Assembly (NCBI GenBank): GCA_035623275.1
Contig: DASPTT010000070.1
Location: 1-6,121, forward strand
DNA length: 6,121 nt
Source: DASPTT01 sp035623275
GTDB lineage: Bacteria; Actinomycetota; Acidimicrobiia; Acidimicrobiales; UBA8190
Reading direction: 5' to 3'
The notes under the pieces are model-generated. The model was not told where the DNA came from, ran no database searches, and saw nothing but the letters and a program-made list of their open reading frames with translations. Numbering within the stretch: position 1 is the stretch's first letter; every line of letters begins with the position of its first letter. The position numbers and the translations under genes are program-made. Shown one piece after another: positions 1 through 5,485 of the stretch.

Positions 1-86
1 TCGGCTGCCCTGTAGCTTGCTCCGGCGAGCACCGCCTCGACGGCCGCGTCCAGGTCCTCCTGCGAACAACGCCGCGTCATGCCCAT
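1..86 (-). CDS. Helix-turn-helix (psq-type) protein, N-terminal fragment, cut by window edge
   Basis: Reading the minus strand from ATG at 86-84 gives 28 complete codons, beginning MGMTRRCSQEDLDAAVEAVL and continuing AGASYRAA, open to the window edge. The pattern (basic start, then E-D-L-x-x-A-V-x-A-V, then G-x-S-Y-R-x-A) is the first two helices of the psq-type helix-turn-helix found at the N-terminus of small DNA-binding proteins and some transposase-associated proteins in actinobacteria. A consensus-like GGAGGTG lies at 97-91 with 6 nt between GGAGG and the ATG, which fixes the start; a second in-frame ATG is at 80-78. The gene is divergent from the secreted-protein gene at 378. Only the N-terminus is visible, so whether it is a regulator, a lone helix-turn-helix protein or part of an insertion sequence cannot be decided here. 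Confidence 0.62.
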   Translation of the reverse strand, partial: MGMTRRCSQEDLDAAVEAVLAGASYRAA

Positions 87-90
87 CTGA

Positions 91-97
91 CACCTCC
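91..97 (-). promoter_or_regulatory. Ribosome binding site GGAGGTG of the leftmost gene
   Basis: On the minus strand GGAGGTG precedes ATG at 86-84, with 6 nt between GGAGG and the start codon. It supports the partial helix-turn-helix gene being real although only 86 nt of it are in view. Confidence 0.6.
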
Positions 98-284
98 AGG
101 TCAGGAGATGTCGCGGTCACCACTTGAGCCCAAGCCCGTGGGCGATCCAGGGCGGGTCAAGGCCAGGTGCGACAGGCCAACATCACTTCGTGAACATGGG
201 ACCAAGGTCCGTAGCGCCGCCTCCGGGCGCGGCCCAGCGTTGACATTGGCGATTCACAAGGCAGGTCGCTGAGACGAGCGTCGA

Positions 285-313
285 GCCGTCAGGGACTGGT
301 CGCCTGACTTGGC
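285..313 (+). other. Stem-loop in the leader of the secreted-protein gene
   Basis: GTCAGG at 288-293 pairs with CCTGAC at 303-308 around a 9-nt loop. GCC at 285-287 can extend the stem with GGC at 311-313 across a two-base TT bulge. It lies 65 nt upstream of the chosen start codon at 378. It could be an operator-like inverted repeat or an RNA hairpin; GC-rich DNA forms such hairpins often, so this is only a candidate. A TTGACA at 240-245 lies upstream, but I see no good -10 hexamer at the expected distance. I see no gene in 87-377. Confidence 0.25.
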
Positions 314-366
314 GGGGAGCAATGGCGCGCGACGGAGCCGTGGGGCACCTTCGCGCTCGTCGATGT

Positions 367-373
367 GGAGGTG
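367..373 (+). promoter_or_regulatory. Ribosome binding site GGAGGTG that fixes the start at 378
   Basis: GGAGGTG sits with 6 nt between GGAGG and ATG 378. The frame is open back to a TTG at 309 and contains an ATG at 363, but neither has comparable spacing, and starting at either puts a long arginine/serine-rich stretch before the signal peptide. This site decides the start. Confidence 0.7.
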
Positions 374-377
374 TGCC

Positions 378-1307
378 ATGGCCATGCGTGGACGGTTAGC
401 GGCGGCAGTCCTTGCCGCCGTCGGCATGCTCGGCGTGATCGGGGCGGCACCAGCCGGTGCAACGCCCGGCGGGTTCGTCTGTTCCGGGACACTAGGTAGC
501 CCCGGTTCCATCCCCTCCGGAACCCTTACGTCACTGACGATGCCTCCCGGTCAGGTGTGCTTCGTCGAGGCTGGGCCGGTGACCGTCACTCACCCGGTCA
601 CGCTGGGGCAGGATGCTGGGCTCGGATTCGCCTACGACCTCACGATCACCGGGCCCGTCACCCTCGGGGACTCCTCCGCCCTGTTTTCCCTCGGTGGCAA
701 TCTCCACATCGGCGGACCGGTCACGGTAGGACCGAATGCGTTGTTCACCCCCTACTTCAGCAGCGGCCCGCCATGGCCGTCCTTCACGCTCGATGGAGGA
801 GTGACCGTTGAGAACCAGGGAGCCTTCTTCGTCCAGGCCGGCAGCACCATTCACGGACCGGTGACGGCCACCGATCCGTCTGCCATCAACATCGTCGGGT
901 CCCAGTTGTCCGGCCCTGTCAGGCTGCAGGGTGGTGGCGGCCCCAACGGTGTGCTCGCTTCGCTTCACGCTCCCGCGAGCAACTACACCTGGTCCGTCCT
1001 GCAGTGGAACAAGATCGCCGGGCCGGTGACGATCCAGGGCTACGCCGGGGTCACGGTGCTCGTCGAGGGCAATACGATCGCAGGGGCACTCACCGTCACA
1101 GGCAACACGCAGCTGGTCGGCTGGCTTGAGAACCCCGGCTACCCGCCCTACTTCCCGGTCGCTGCCAATACTTTCTTTGTGCAGGGGAATACGATCCGCG
1201 GCAATGCCAACTGCTCCAACAACGGCACGGCTACCCTCCTTCAGGACTACCCGCAGGGGTTTACGGGACCGAACACGGTGTACGGCCACATCGACACGTG
1301 CGAGTGA
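378..1307 (+). CDS. Secreted repeat protein, probable parallel beta-helix
   Basis: The 309-residue product has a classical Sec signal peptide: MAMRGR, a hydrophobic stretch at residues 7-24, and a likely signal peptidase I site after A26-G27-A28. The mature part repeats a motif of the form (A/T/G/H/S)-G-P-V-(T/R)-(V/L/I/A) at about residues 65, 91, 112, 159, 178 and 214, with weaker copies at 139, 235 and 274. Several copies are preceded by N/S-x-I/L-x-G. Many spacings are 19-27 residues, as expected for rungs of a parallel beta-helix (known of that fold; inferred here). Four cysteines, C35, C61, C279 and C308, sit at the two ends and could form end-capping disulfides. No catalytic motif, sortase signal or membrane anchor is seen, so the product is probably released or bound to the surface. 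I do not recognise a named family; carbohydrate binding or a structural role are only possibilities. Confidence 0.8.
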   Translation: MAMRGRLAAAVLAAVGMLGVIGAAPAGATPGGFVCSGTLGSPGSIPSGTLTSLTMPPGQVCFVEAGPVTVTHPVTLGQDAGLGFAYDLTITGPVTLGDSSALFSLGGNLHIGGPVTVGPNALFTPYFSSGPPWPSFTLDGGVTVENQGAFFVQAGSTIHGPVTATDPSAINIVGSQLSGPVRLQGGGGPNGVLASLHAPASNYTWSVLQWNKIAGPVTIQGYAGVTVLVEGNTIAGALTVTGNTQLVGWLENPGYPPYFPVAANTFFVQGNTIRGNANCSNNGTATLLQDYPQGFTGPNTVYGHIDTCE

Positions 1308-1329
1308 ATCGAAACAGACTGACGCGAGG

Positions 1330-1358
1330 ACGGCCCGCCCCATGAAGGGGCGGGCCGT
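1330..1358 (+). terminator. Perfect 12-bp terminator hairpin after the secreted-protein gene
   Basis: ACGGCCCGCCCC at 1330-1341 is exactly complementary to GGGGCGGGCCGT at 1347-1358 around the 5-nt loop ATGAA. It begins 22 nt after the stop codon at 1305-1307. There is no T-run after the stem, which is common for high-GC actinobacterial terminators. Short CGCG arms at 1323-1326 and 1361-1364 could extend it across an internal loop. Confidence 0.75.
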
Positions 1359-1395
1359 GTCGCGCGGCGGAGGTGCCAACCGCCCTTTATGTGCT

Positions 1396-1512
1396 GTGAT
1401 GCGCCATCTGGTCCGGGTCGAACCGCCCTGTAACGCCGTCCGCTTGGGAGGTCCCGGTTGGTTGCAGGCCCCTGACCTGTCCCTGGTCGTGGGCCCCCAG
1501 GTGGCGCATCAC
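1396..1512. repeat. 16-nt inverted repeat pair enclosing 85 nt
   Basis: GTGATGCGCCATCTGG at 1396-1411 and CCAGGTGGCGCATCAC at 1497-1512 are reverse complements at 15 of 16 positions; the exception (T1407 against G1501) is a G-U pair in RNA. The intervening 85 nt holds smaller self-complementary pieces, for example AACCG 1421-1425 with CGGTT 1455-1459, and GACC 1474-1477 with GGTC 1485-1488. This could be a long structured RNA leader for the downstream DUF1326 operon, or a small non-coding element with terminal inverted repeats. I see no flanking direct repeat that would mark a transposition target and no coding sequence inside. Confidence 0.6.
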
Positions 1513-1536
1513 CGGCCGTTGGCGAGCGGTCCACCG

Positions 1537-1612
1537 GTCGGGCTGTGAGTTCCCCGCAAGCCCGGCGAAGGGGGCCAGAAGGGGTGGACCCGATCCCTCG
1601 AGCAAGTCGAGG
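1537..1612 (+). other. Two further hairpins upstream of the DUF1326 operon
   Basis: GTCGGGCT at 1537-1544 pairs with AGCCCGGC at 1559-1566 (8 bp including one G-U, 14-nt loop). CCTCGA at 1596-1601 pairs with TCGAGG at 1607-1612 around the loop GCAAG. CGAGG at 1616-1620 could compete for the same CCTCG, giving two mutually exclusive stems. Together with the 1396-1512 repeat, these account for most of the structure I can find in the 1359-1664 gene-free stretch. I see no convincing -35/-10 pair there. Confidence 0.3.
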
Positions 1613-1664
1613 CCCCGAGGTGGCACCATAACTGCCGGTGGGCCTCATTTGAGGGGGACGAGCC

Positions 1665-2273
1665 ATGGCATGGCAACTGGAGGGTACGTACTTTGAGAAC
1701 TGCTCCTGCGACATGGTGTGCCCCTGCACCACCTCTGGGCTCACGATGCGCGCCGATGCCGACCGCTGTCAGGTAGTGCTGTCCTTCCACGTCGAACAAG
1801 GCGAAATCGACGGGGTGGACGTGGCGGGAAAGACGGTCGTCATCGTTGCCGACACACCACCGGTGATGTCCGACGGCAATTGGCGCGTCGGCGTGATCAT
1901 GGACGCAGCGGCCTCGCCCGAACAAGCGGAGAAGCTCGGAGCCGTCTTCGCCGGACAGGCCGGTGGGCCGATGGCCATGCTCAGCCCACTGATCACAGAG
2001 ATGCTCGGGATGGAGTCGGCCCCGATCGACTATGTCGACGACGGCCGGCACCATTCGGTCAAGGTCGGCGAGCTGGTCGACATCGAGATCGAGGATTTTG
2101 TTCCCCCCCTGAACCCCGGCGGGGAAGTTGAGCGCCTGACCGGCATGTTCCATCCGGCGAATTCCACGCTCACCATCGCCAAGGCCAACCGCTCCCGGGT
2201 CGAGGCCTTCGGGCTGTCGTTCGCCAACGTGGGCAAGAACGGCCACTGGGCACCGTTCTCCTGGGCCTCGTGA
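1665..2273 (+). CDS. DUF1326 domain-containing protein (first copy)
   Basis: The 202-residue product matches the DUF1326 family: an N-terminal W-x-L-x-G-x-Y-F-x-N-C-S-C segment, cysteines C13, C15, C19 and C21 in a CxCx3CxC arrangement, then C35 and H42 (Cys-x6-His), the A-G-Q-A-G-G-P-M-A-x-L segment near residues 96-105, and a late F-H-P-A-N motif at 162-166. There is no signal peptide or membrane helix, so it is probably cytosolic or recruited to the membrane protein encoded next. The cysteine cluster suggests metal binding or thiol chemistry, but the family has no established function that I know of. GAGGGGG at 1651-1657, 7 nt before the ATG, supports the start. It is the first gene of a three-gene operon; its TGA overlaps the GTG of the DUF2182 gene by 4 nt. 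Confidence 0.9.
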   Translation: MAWQLEGTYFENCSCDMVCPCTTSGLTMRADADRCQVVLSFHVEQGEIDGVDVAGKTVVIVADTPPVMSDGNWRVGVIMDAAASPEQAEKLGAVFAGQAGGPMAMLSPLITEMLGMESAPIDYVDDGRHHSVKVGELVDIEIEDFVPPLNPGGEVERLTGMFHPANSTLTIAKANRSRVEAFGLSFANVGKNGHWAPFSWAS

Positions 2274-3040
2274 GCACCACCGCTCCGAACCTGCGCCACC
2301 TGACGCCCCCCGCCTCGCTCTTGCTCCTGGGTGCGGCGGGCGCGTGGGTCGGTGTCGTGATCGTGGCGCGACACATGGGGCCGATGCCGGGCACCATGGG
2401 GCTCGGCATCGGGACCTTCATCGCCATCTGGGCACTCATGATGGCCGCCATGATGCTGCCGTCGGTCACGCCGTTCGCATCGCTCTACACCCGATCGTTC
2501 ACCGACAACCGCGGGCTGCGCCTCGCCGCCCTAGCCCTGGGCTATCTCCTGGTCTGGAGCTTCGCCGCCGTTCCCGCCTACGGCGTGGCCTGGTTGGCCG
2601 ACCGACTGCTCGCCGGCCACCCTTCGGGTGCGACGGCAATGGCCGTGATCATCTTCGCCGGCTGTGGTATCTACCAGCTCACCCCCCTGAAGGACCGATG
2701 TCTGGCCCGCTGCCGCTCGCCGTTGGGCTTCGTACTCAAGTTTGGTTCCTATCGTGGGCGCTCGCGGGACCTGCGTGTGGGTCTGTATCACGGGGCATTC
2801 TGCCTGGCTTGTTGTTGGGGCCTCATGGTCCTTCTCGTCGCGTTCGGCCTCATGAACCTGGCGGCGATGATCGTGCTCACGGCCATCGTGCTGATGGAGA
2901 AGACCTCGCCGTGGGGTGCCCGGTTCAGCCGGGCCTTGGGCGTGGCCGCGCTTGTTCTGGCCGTTCTCGTGATCTTCCAACCGGGCCTCGCACCCGGGCT
3001 TCACGCCAGCACGACGCCCGGCACGATGGGGCGCATGTGA
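2270..3040 (+). CDS. DUF2182 integral membrane protein, predicted metal-binding
   Basis: The 256-residue product has about six hydrophobic segments (roughly 15-33, 47-63, 85-107, 120-138, 178-210 counted as one or two, and 222-237). It carries the family's landmarks: W-A-L-M-M-A-A-M-M-L-P at 54-64, G-C-G-I-Y-Q-L-T-P-L-K at 131-141 followed by C144 and C148 before R-S-P-L, then H174-G-A-F-C178 with C181-C182-W183, and M-N-L at 195-197 with E210-K211. DUF2182 proteins are described as predicted metal-binding membrane proteins; the transported or bound ligand is not known. Methionine-rich stretches flank the core (H35-M-G-P-M-P-G-T-M, and the C-terminal end T-M-G-R-M). The GTG start overlaps the preceding stop in a GTGA, which implies translational coupling; the gene's own TGA overlaps the next GTG in the same way. 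Confidence 0.88.
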   Translation: MSTTAPNLRHLTPPASLLLLGAAGAWVGVVIVARHMGPMPGTMGLGIGTFIAIWALMMAAMMLPSVTPFASLYTRSFTDNRGLRLAALALGYLLVWSFAAVPAYGVAWLADRLLAGHPSGATAMAVIIFAGCGIYQLTPLKDRCLARCRSPLGFVLKFGSYRGRSRDLRVGLYHGAFCLACCWGLMVLLVAFGLMNLAAMIVLTAIVLMEKTSPWGARFSRALGVAALVLAVLVIFQPGLAPGLHASTTPGTMGRM

Positions 3041-3678
3041 CGGCCGTCCAAGGTCACGCTTGCCTTGACTGGCGAGTCCGGGGTTCGTATTTCGAGGGGT
3101 GTAATTGCGAGGCCATCTGCCCGTGTCGCAGCGTGGGCGGTCGCCCCGGCGGGTCGTCGAGCTTCGGGGAGTGCTTTGGCGCCCTGTCCTGGCATATTCA
3201 GGAGGGGCACGCGGGCGATCTTGACCTCTCCGACCTGCGGACGGTGCTCTCCATCCGCTACTTCGACAACGTGGAACCGAGCACACCGTGGGAGGTTGTG
3301 CTCTACGTCGACGAGCAGGCCGACGACAATCAACGCGTCGCCCTGGCCGACATCTTCCTGGGCCGGGCGGGTGGGACCGTCGCTCAGCTTTACGGTCCGG
3401 CGATCGGCGAAGTCCACGCAGTGCGCCCTGCCCGAATCACCCTTGAACATGTGTCGGCCCGCAAACGAATCGACGTGCTCGGCTACCTCACCGTGGAGGC
3501 AGAGGGAGAGGCATCTCTTCCCGGCGACGTGCAATGCGGAATTCCGGGTTTCGACCATCCCGGCACCGAACTCCATGGTGACGTTCTGCACTCCGCCGAT
3601 CCCGTCCTGCGGTGGGAGGTGCGAGGCCGCCGAAACGCTTCCTTTGCGACCGACTTCGACTACTACTCATCCCGGTAG
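3037..3678 (+). CDS. DUF1326 domain-containing protein (second copy)
   Basis: The 213-residue product is a divergent second DUF1326 protein. It has R-G-S-Y-F-E-G-C-N-C near residues 15-24, the CxCx3CxC cluster C22, C24, C28 and C30, then C46 with H53 (same Cys-x6-His spacing as the first copy), and L-G-R-A-G-G-T-V-A-x-L at 108-118. It also has an extra C167 and an H-P pair at 174-175. The GTG at 3037 is the likely start: it overlaps the DUF2182 stop as GTGA, GGGG at 3028-3031 precedes it, and the homologous region begins about 15 codons in. The frame is open for some 700 nt further upstream, but that part lies inside the DUF2182 gene and reads as arginine/histidine-rich shadow. No signal peptide or membrane helix is seen. 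Two paralogues flanking one membrane protein suggest a complex with two non-identical small subunits (inference). Confidence 0.87.
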   Translation: MTAVQGHACLDWRVRGSYFEGCNCEAICPCRSVGGRPGGSSSFGECFGALSWHIQEGHAGDLDLSDLRTVLSIRYFDNVEPSTPWEVVLYVDEQADDNQRVALADIFLGRAGGTVAQLYGPAIGEVHAVRPARITLEHVSARKRIDVLGYLTVEAEGEASLPGDVQCGIPGFDHPGTELHGDVLHSADPVLRWEVRGRRNASFATDFDYYSSR

Positions 3679-3851
3679 AACCATCCGCAACGTGCCGATC
3701 CAGCGTCTCTGCGTCCGAGGTCGAACCGCCCCATATCGCCGTCGGACAGTGAATCTCAAGCAGGTTCGGATGTCCTGGCCAGGGCGCGTCCTCGGGGCGT
3801 TTCGCTTCGGCGCGGAATCTGATAGACCCTGCGAACAGCCTGGGGGTCGGC

Positions 3852-4616
3852 ATGACGGAGTACTCGTTCGCTCAAAGCGATGCTCGTGGCCGCGAGCGTT
3901 TGGCGGGAATTGCCGCGGCGATGGACCCCGGCACCTTCGCGTTGCTCGAAGAGCTCGGTATCGCAGAGGGTGACTACTGTGCGGAAGTGGGGGCGGGAGC
4001 GGGCACGGTGATCGACTGGCTCGTCACCCGGGTCGGAGATGACGGCAGCGTCGTGGCTACCGACATCGATACCCGCTGGCTCAAAGGTCGAGGCTGGCCC
4101 AATGTCGATGTGCGCGTCCATGACATCGCAATGGAGCCGCTTGACAACGAGGCCTTTGACCTCGTCCACACGCGGACCGTACTCACCCACCTGCGGGACT
4201 GGCAGAGTGCCATAGATCACCTGATCGGCGCGACTCGACCCGGGGGGACCGTGCTCGTCGAGGAGACCGATATGTCTCCGTTGGGTCGCTGCTACCCGGA
4301 GGAACCGGCCGTGGACCGGTTCTGCCGAGGCCTGGAAGCACTCATTCGCTTCGGCGGTGGCGACCCGCACCTGGGACTCCGACTTCCCAAGGCATTACGC
4401 GAGGCTGGCTTGTCCGACGTGAGCTATCAAGTGCGGCTCTTGCCTGCCGATGGTCCCACCATGCGCTTGCAGCTCGATGCTGCCGCGGAACGGCTCATGG
4501 CAATCGGACAGCTGAGCCCTGAGGACGTGGAGCGCGCTGCGGCCTTCTACGCCGATCCAGACAATGTGCTCTATGGCACCGCGATCGTGGCTGCCTGGGG
4601 CCGTCGGCCCCGGTAG
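3852..4616 (+). CDS. Class I SAM-dependent methyltransferase
   Basis: The 254-residue product has a Rossmann-type methyltransferase core. Motif I is A-E-V-G-A-G-A-G-T at 44-52 (SAM-binding glycine loop). An acidic motif II, A-T-D-I-D, lies at 69-73; V-H-D-I at 89-92 supplies the adenine-side Asp; F-D-L-V-H-T-R at 102-108 is motif IV-like; and R-P-G-G at 129-132 precedes the strand L-V-E-E. The C-terminal third (about 145-254) is a helical region likely to set substrate choice. The fold is clear, but the substrate is not; small-molecule methylation is more likely than nucleic-acid methylation because no RNA/DNA target-recognition motif is visible. The ATG has GGGGG a few bases upstream (3842-3846). 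It lies 173 nt after the DUF1326 operon, so it is probably a separate transcription unit, and it converges on the cyclase gene. Confidence 0.85.
   Translation: MTEYSFAQSDARGRERLAGIAAAMDPGTFALLEELGIAEGDYCAEVGAGAGTVIDWLVTRVGDDGSVVATDIDTRWLKGRGWPNVDVRVHDIAMEPLDNEAFDLVHTRTVLTHLRDWQSAIDHLIGATRPGGTVLVEETDMSPLGRCYPEEPAVDRFCRGLEALIRFGGGDPHLGLRLPKALREAGLSDVSYQVRLLPADGPTMRLQLDAAAERLMAIGQLSPEDVERAAAFYADPDNVLYGTAIVAAWGRRPR
4597..4611 (+). terminator. GC hairpin at the end of the methyltransferase gene
   Basis: GGGGCC at 4597-4602 pairs with GGCCCC at 4606-4611 around a 3-nt loop, ending two bases before the TAG stop. It lacks a T-run and lies inside the coding sequence, so it is a weak terminator candidate for the plus-strand gene. 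Confidence 0.25.
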
Positions 4617-4670
4617 CAAGCGGCTCTCGCACGTCCCCGGTCGCTTCCGGCCCGCTGACCTGGCCTGGCC

Positions 4671-4735
4671 GTGTATCCGAGGGTGTGCGTCTCCCGGCCA
4701 TTCCGATCGGTGGCGCTGAGGCCGACGGATTACAC
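4671..4735. terminator. Nested inverted repeats between convergent genes
   Basis: GTGTATCCG at 4671-4679 pairs with CGGATTACAC at 4726-4735 with one bulged T. Inside this, CGGCC 4695-4699 pairs with GGCCG 4720-4724, and CCGATCGG at 4703-4710 is an 8-bp palindrome. The structure fills the gap between the two convergent genes and overlaps the cyclase stop codon, so it may end transcription from either side. There is no T-run on either strand and the stems are short. Confidence 0.3.
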
Positions 4736-5479
4736 AGGTGAGGCCAACACAAAAACGTCCACGGGTTCATCCCGGCCACGGACCGCTACCCGGTCAGCTC
4801 GGCCACCCGGATGCTCAACCTCAATCAACGGATACAGGGAAGCAGCTAGGACCACCTCACCGGGCGACGCATGGGCCTGGAGACGAGCTCCAACGTTGAC
4901 CGCGTCCCCAAGTGCGGTGAAGTCGAGCACGCTCCCCGACCCGACATTGCCGACAAATGCGATACCGGCGTTTGCGGCGACCCCGAGGGGCAGGGCGGTA
5001 AAGGCCGACGCCAGTTCGAGTGCAGCGATCGCGGCTTTGCGCCGGTAGTCCGGACCGGCGACGCCTTGGATGAAGAGACCCATCACTTCGTCGCCGATGA
5101 GCTTGTCCACCAGGCCGTCGTTGCGGATAAGCACCTTCGTGGCCGTGGCATAGAACTTGTTCAGGTGCTGAGCGAAAGCGGTGGCGTTCGACCGTTCACC
5201 GAGGGTTGTCGAGGAACGTACGTCGGCGAACACAACGCCGATGTCGATCTCGATGCCGCCGGTCGGCAGATGATCGAAACAGTACTGACAGACATTGGGG
5301 TTCTTGCGGGAAGGTTTCCGTCCAAGAATGCCGACCACCTTGCCGCCCATGCCGCCAAAGGGGTTCTGGCACAACTTACAGCGGGGACCATGTGGAAGCC
5401 GTCGGAAGACTCGCTGGCTGATCTTTAGCGGCTCGTAGCCCTTGACAAGTAATGCGTCCCAGTCGAGGGGCTTCCCCAT
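4730..5479 (-). CDS. Class III adenylate/guanylate cyclase with N-terminal zinc-ribbon-like module
   Basis: The 249-residue soluble protein begins with a short basic region and a four-cysteine module, C34-x2-C37 and C64-x2-C67, separated by 26 residues, which looks like a zinc ribbon. A class III cyclase catalytic domain follows at about 78-247. Metal-binding Asp residues are D86 (F-A-D-V-R-S-S-T) and D130 (I-G-D-E-V-M-G). The purine-contacting pair is K126 and T188 (D-F-T-A-L-G-D-A-V-N), a combination known from bacterial adenylate cyclases, and the transition-state pair N195 and R199 (V-N-V-G-A-R-L) is present. The active site therefore looks complete, and ATP is the more likely substrate than GTP. 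Class III cyclases act as dimers; no membrane or HAMP region is present, so the cysteine module is the only visible candidate sensor. No Shine-Dalgarno sequence precedes ATG 5479-5477. Confidence 0.88.
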   Translation of the reverse strand: MGKPLDWDALLVKGYEPLKISQRVFRRLPHGPRCKLCQNPFGGMGGKVVGILGRKPSRKNPNVCQYCFDHLPTGGIEIDIGVVFADVRSSTTLGERSNATAFAQHLNKFYATATKVLIRNDGLVDKLIGDEVMGLFIQGVAGPDYRRKAAIAALELASAFTALPLGVAANAGIAFVGNVGSGSVLDFTALGDAVNVGARLQAHASPGEVVLAASLYPLIEVEHPGGRADRVAVRGRDEPVDVFVLASPV

Positions 5480-5485
5480 GCCACA

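Noticed and set aside
240..245. TTGACA as a -35 promoter element for the secreted-protein gene
   Set aside because: A perfect hexamer, but nothing resembling a -10 element lies 16-19 nt downstream, so I do not call a promoter.
108..272. Short plus-strand frame starting at ATG 108
   Set aside because: AGGAG directly abuts the ATG with no spacing, and the roughly 54-residue product is basic and featureless.
531..1379. 282-codon open frame on the minus strand antisense to the secreted-protein gene
   Set aside because: Its translation is Arg/Asp/His/Glu-rich with no recognisable domain, and it mirrors the plus-strand gene, which has a signal peptide, a ribosome binding site and repeats. It is a GC-driven shadow frame.
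1410..1430. T-loop-like GGGTCGAACC suggesting a tRNA
   Set aside because: The T-arm pairing is incomplete, and no acceptor stem, anticodon arm or D-arm can be built around it.
1509..2246. 245-codon open frame on the minus strand opposite the first DUF1326 gene
   Set aside because: No domain is recognisable, it is rich in His, Arg and Gly, and the plus strand carries a clear family match with a good ribosome binding site.
1665..3678. Reading the operon as a bufferin-type copper-binding cluster
   Set aside because: Bufferin clusters use DUF2282, DUF692 and DoxX-like proteins. The families here are DUF1326 and DUF2182, and none of those partners is present.
3774..3783. Palindrome CCTGGCCAGG as an operator
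   Set aside because: A 10-bp GC-rich palindrome is expected by chance in this base composition, and no second copy or nearby regulator gene supports it.
3821..3826. GATAGA as a -10 element for the methyltransferase gene
   Set aside because: It is at a plausible distance from the ATG, but no -35-like sequence lies upstream at standard spacing; too weak to list.
4871..5428. 185-codon plus-strand open frame opposite the cyclase
   Set aside because: The minus strand has the full set of cyclase catalytic residues; the plus-strand translation has no recognisable features.
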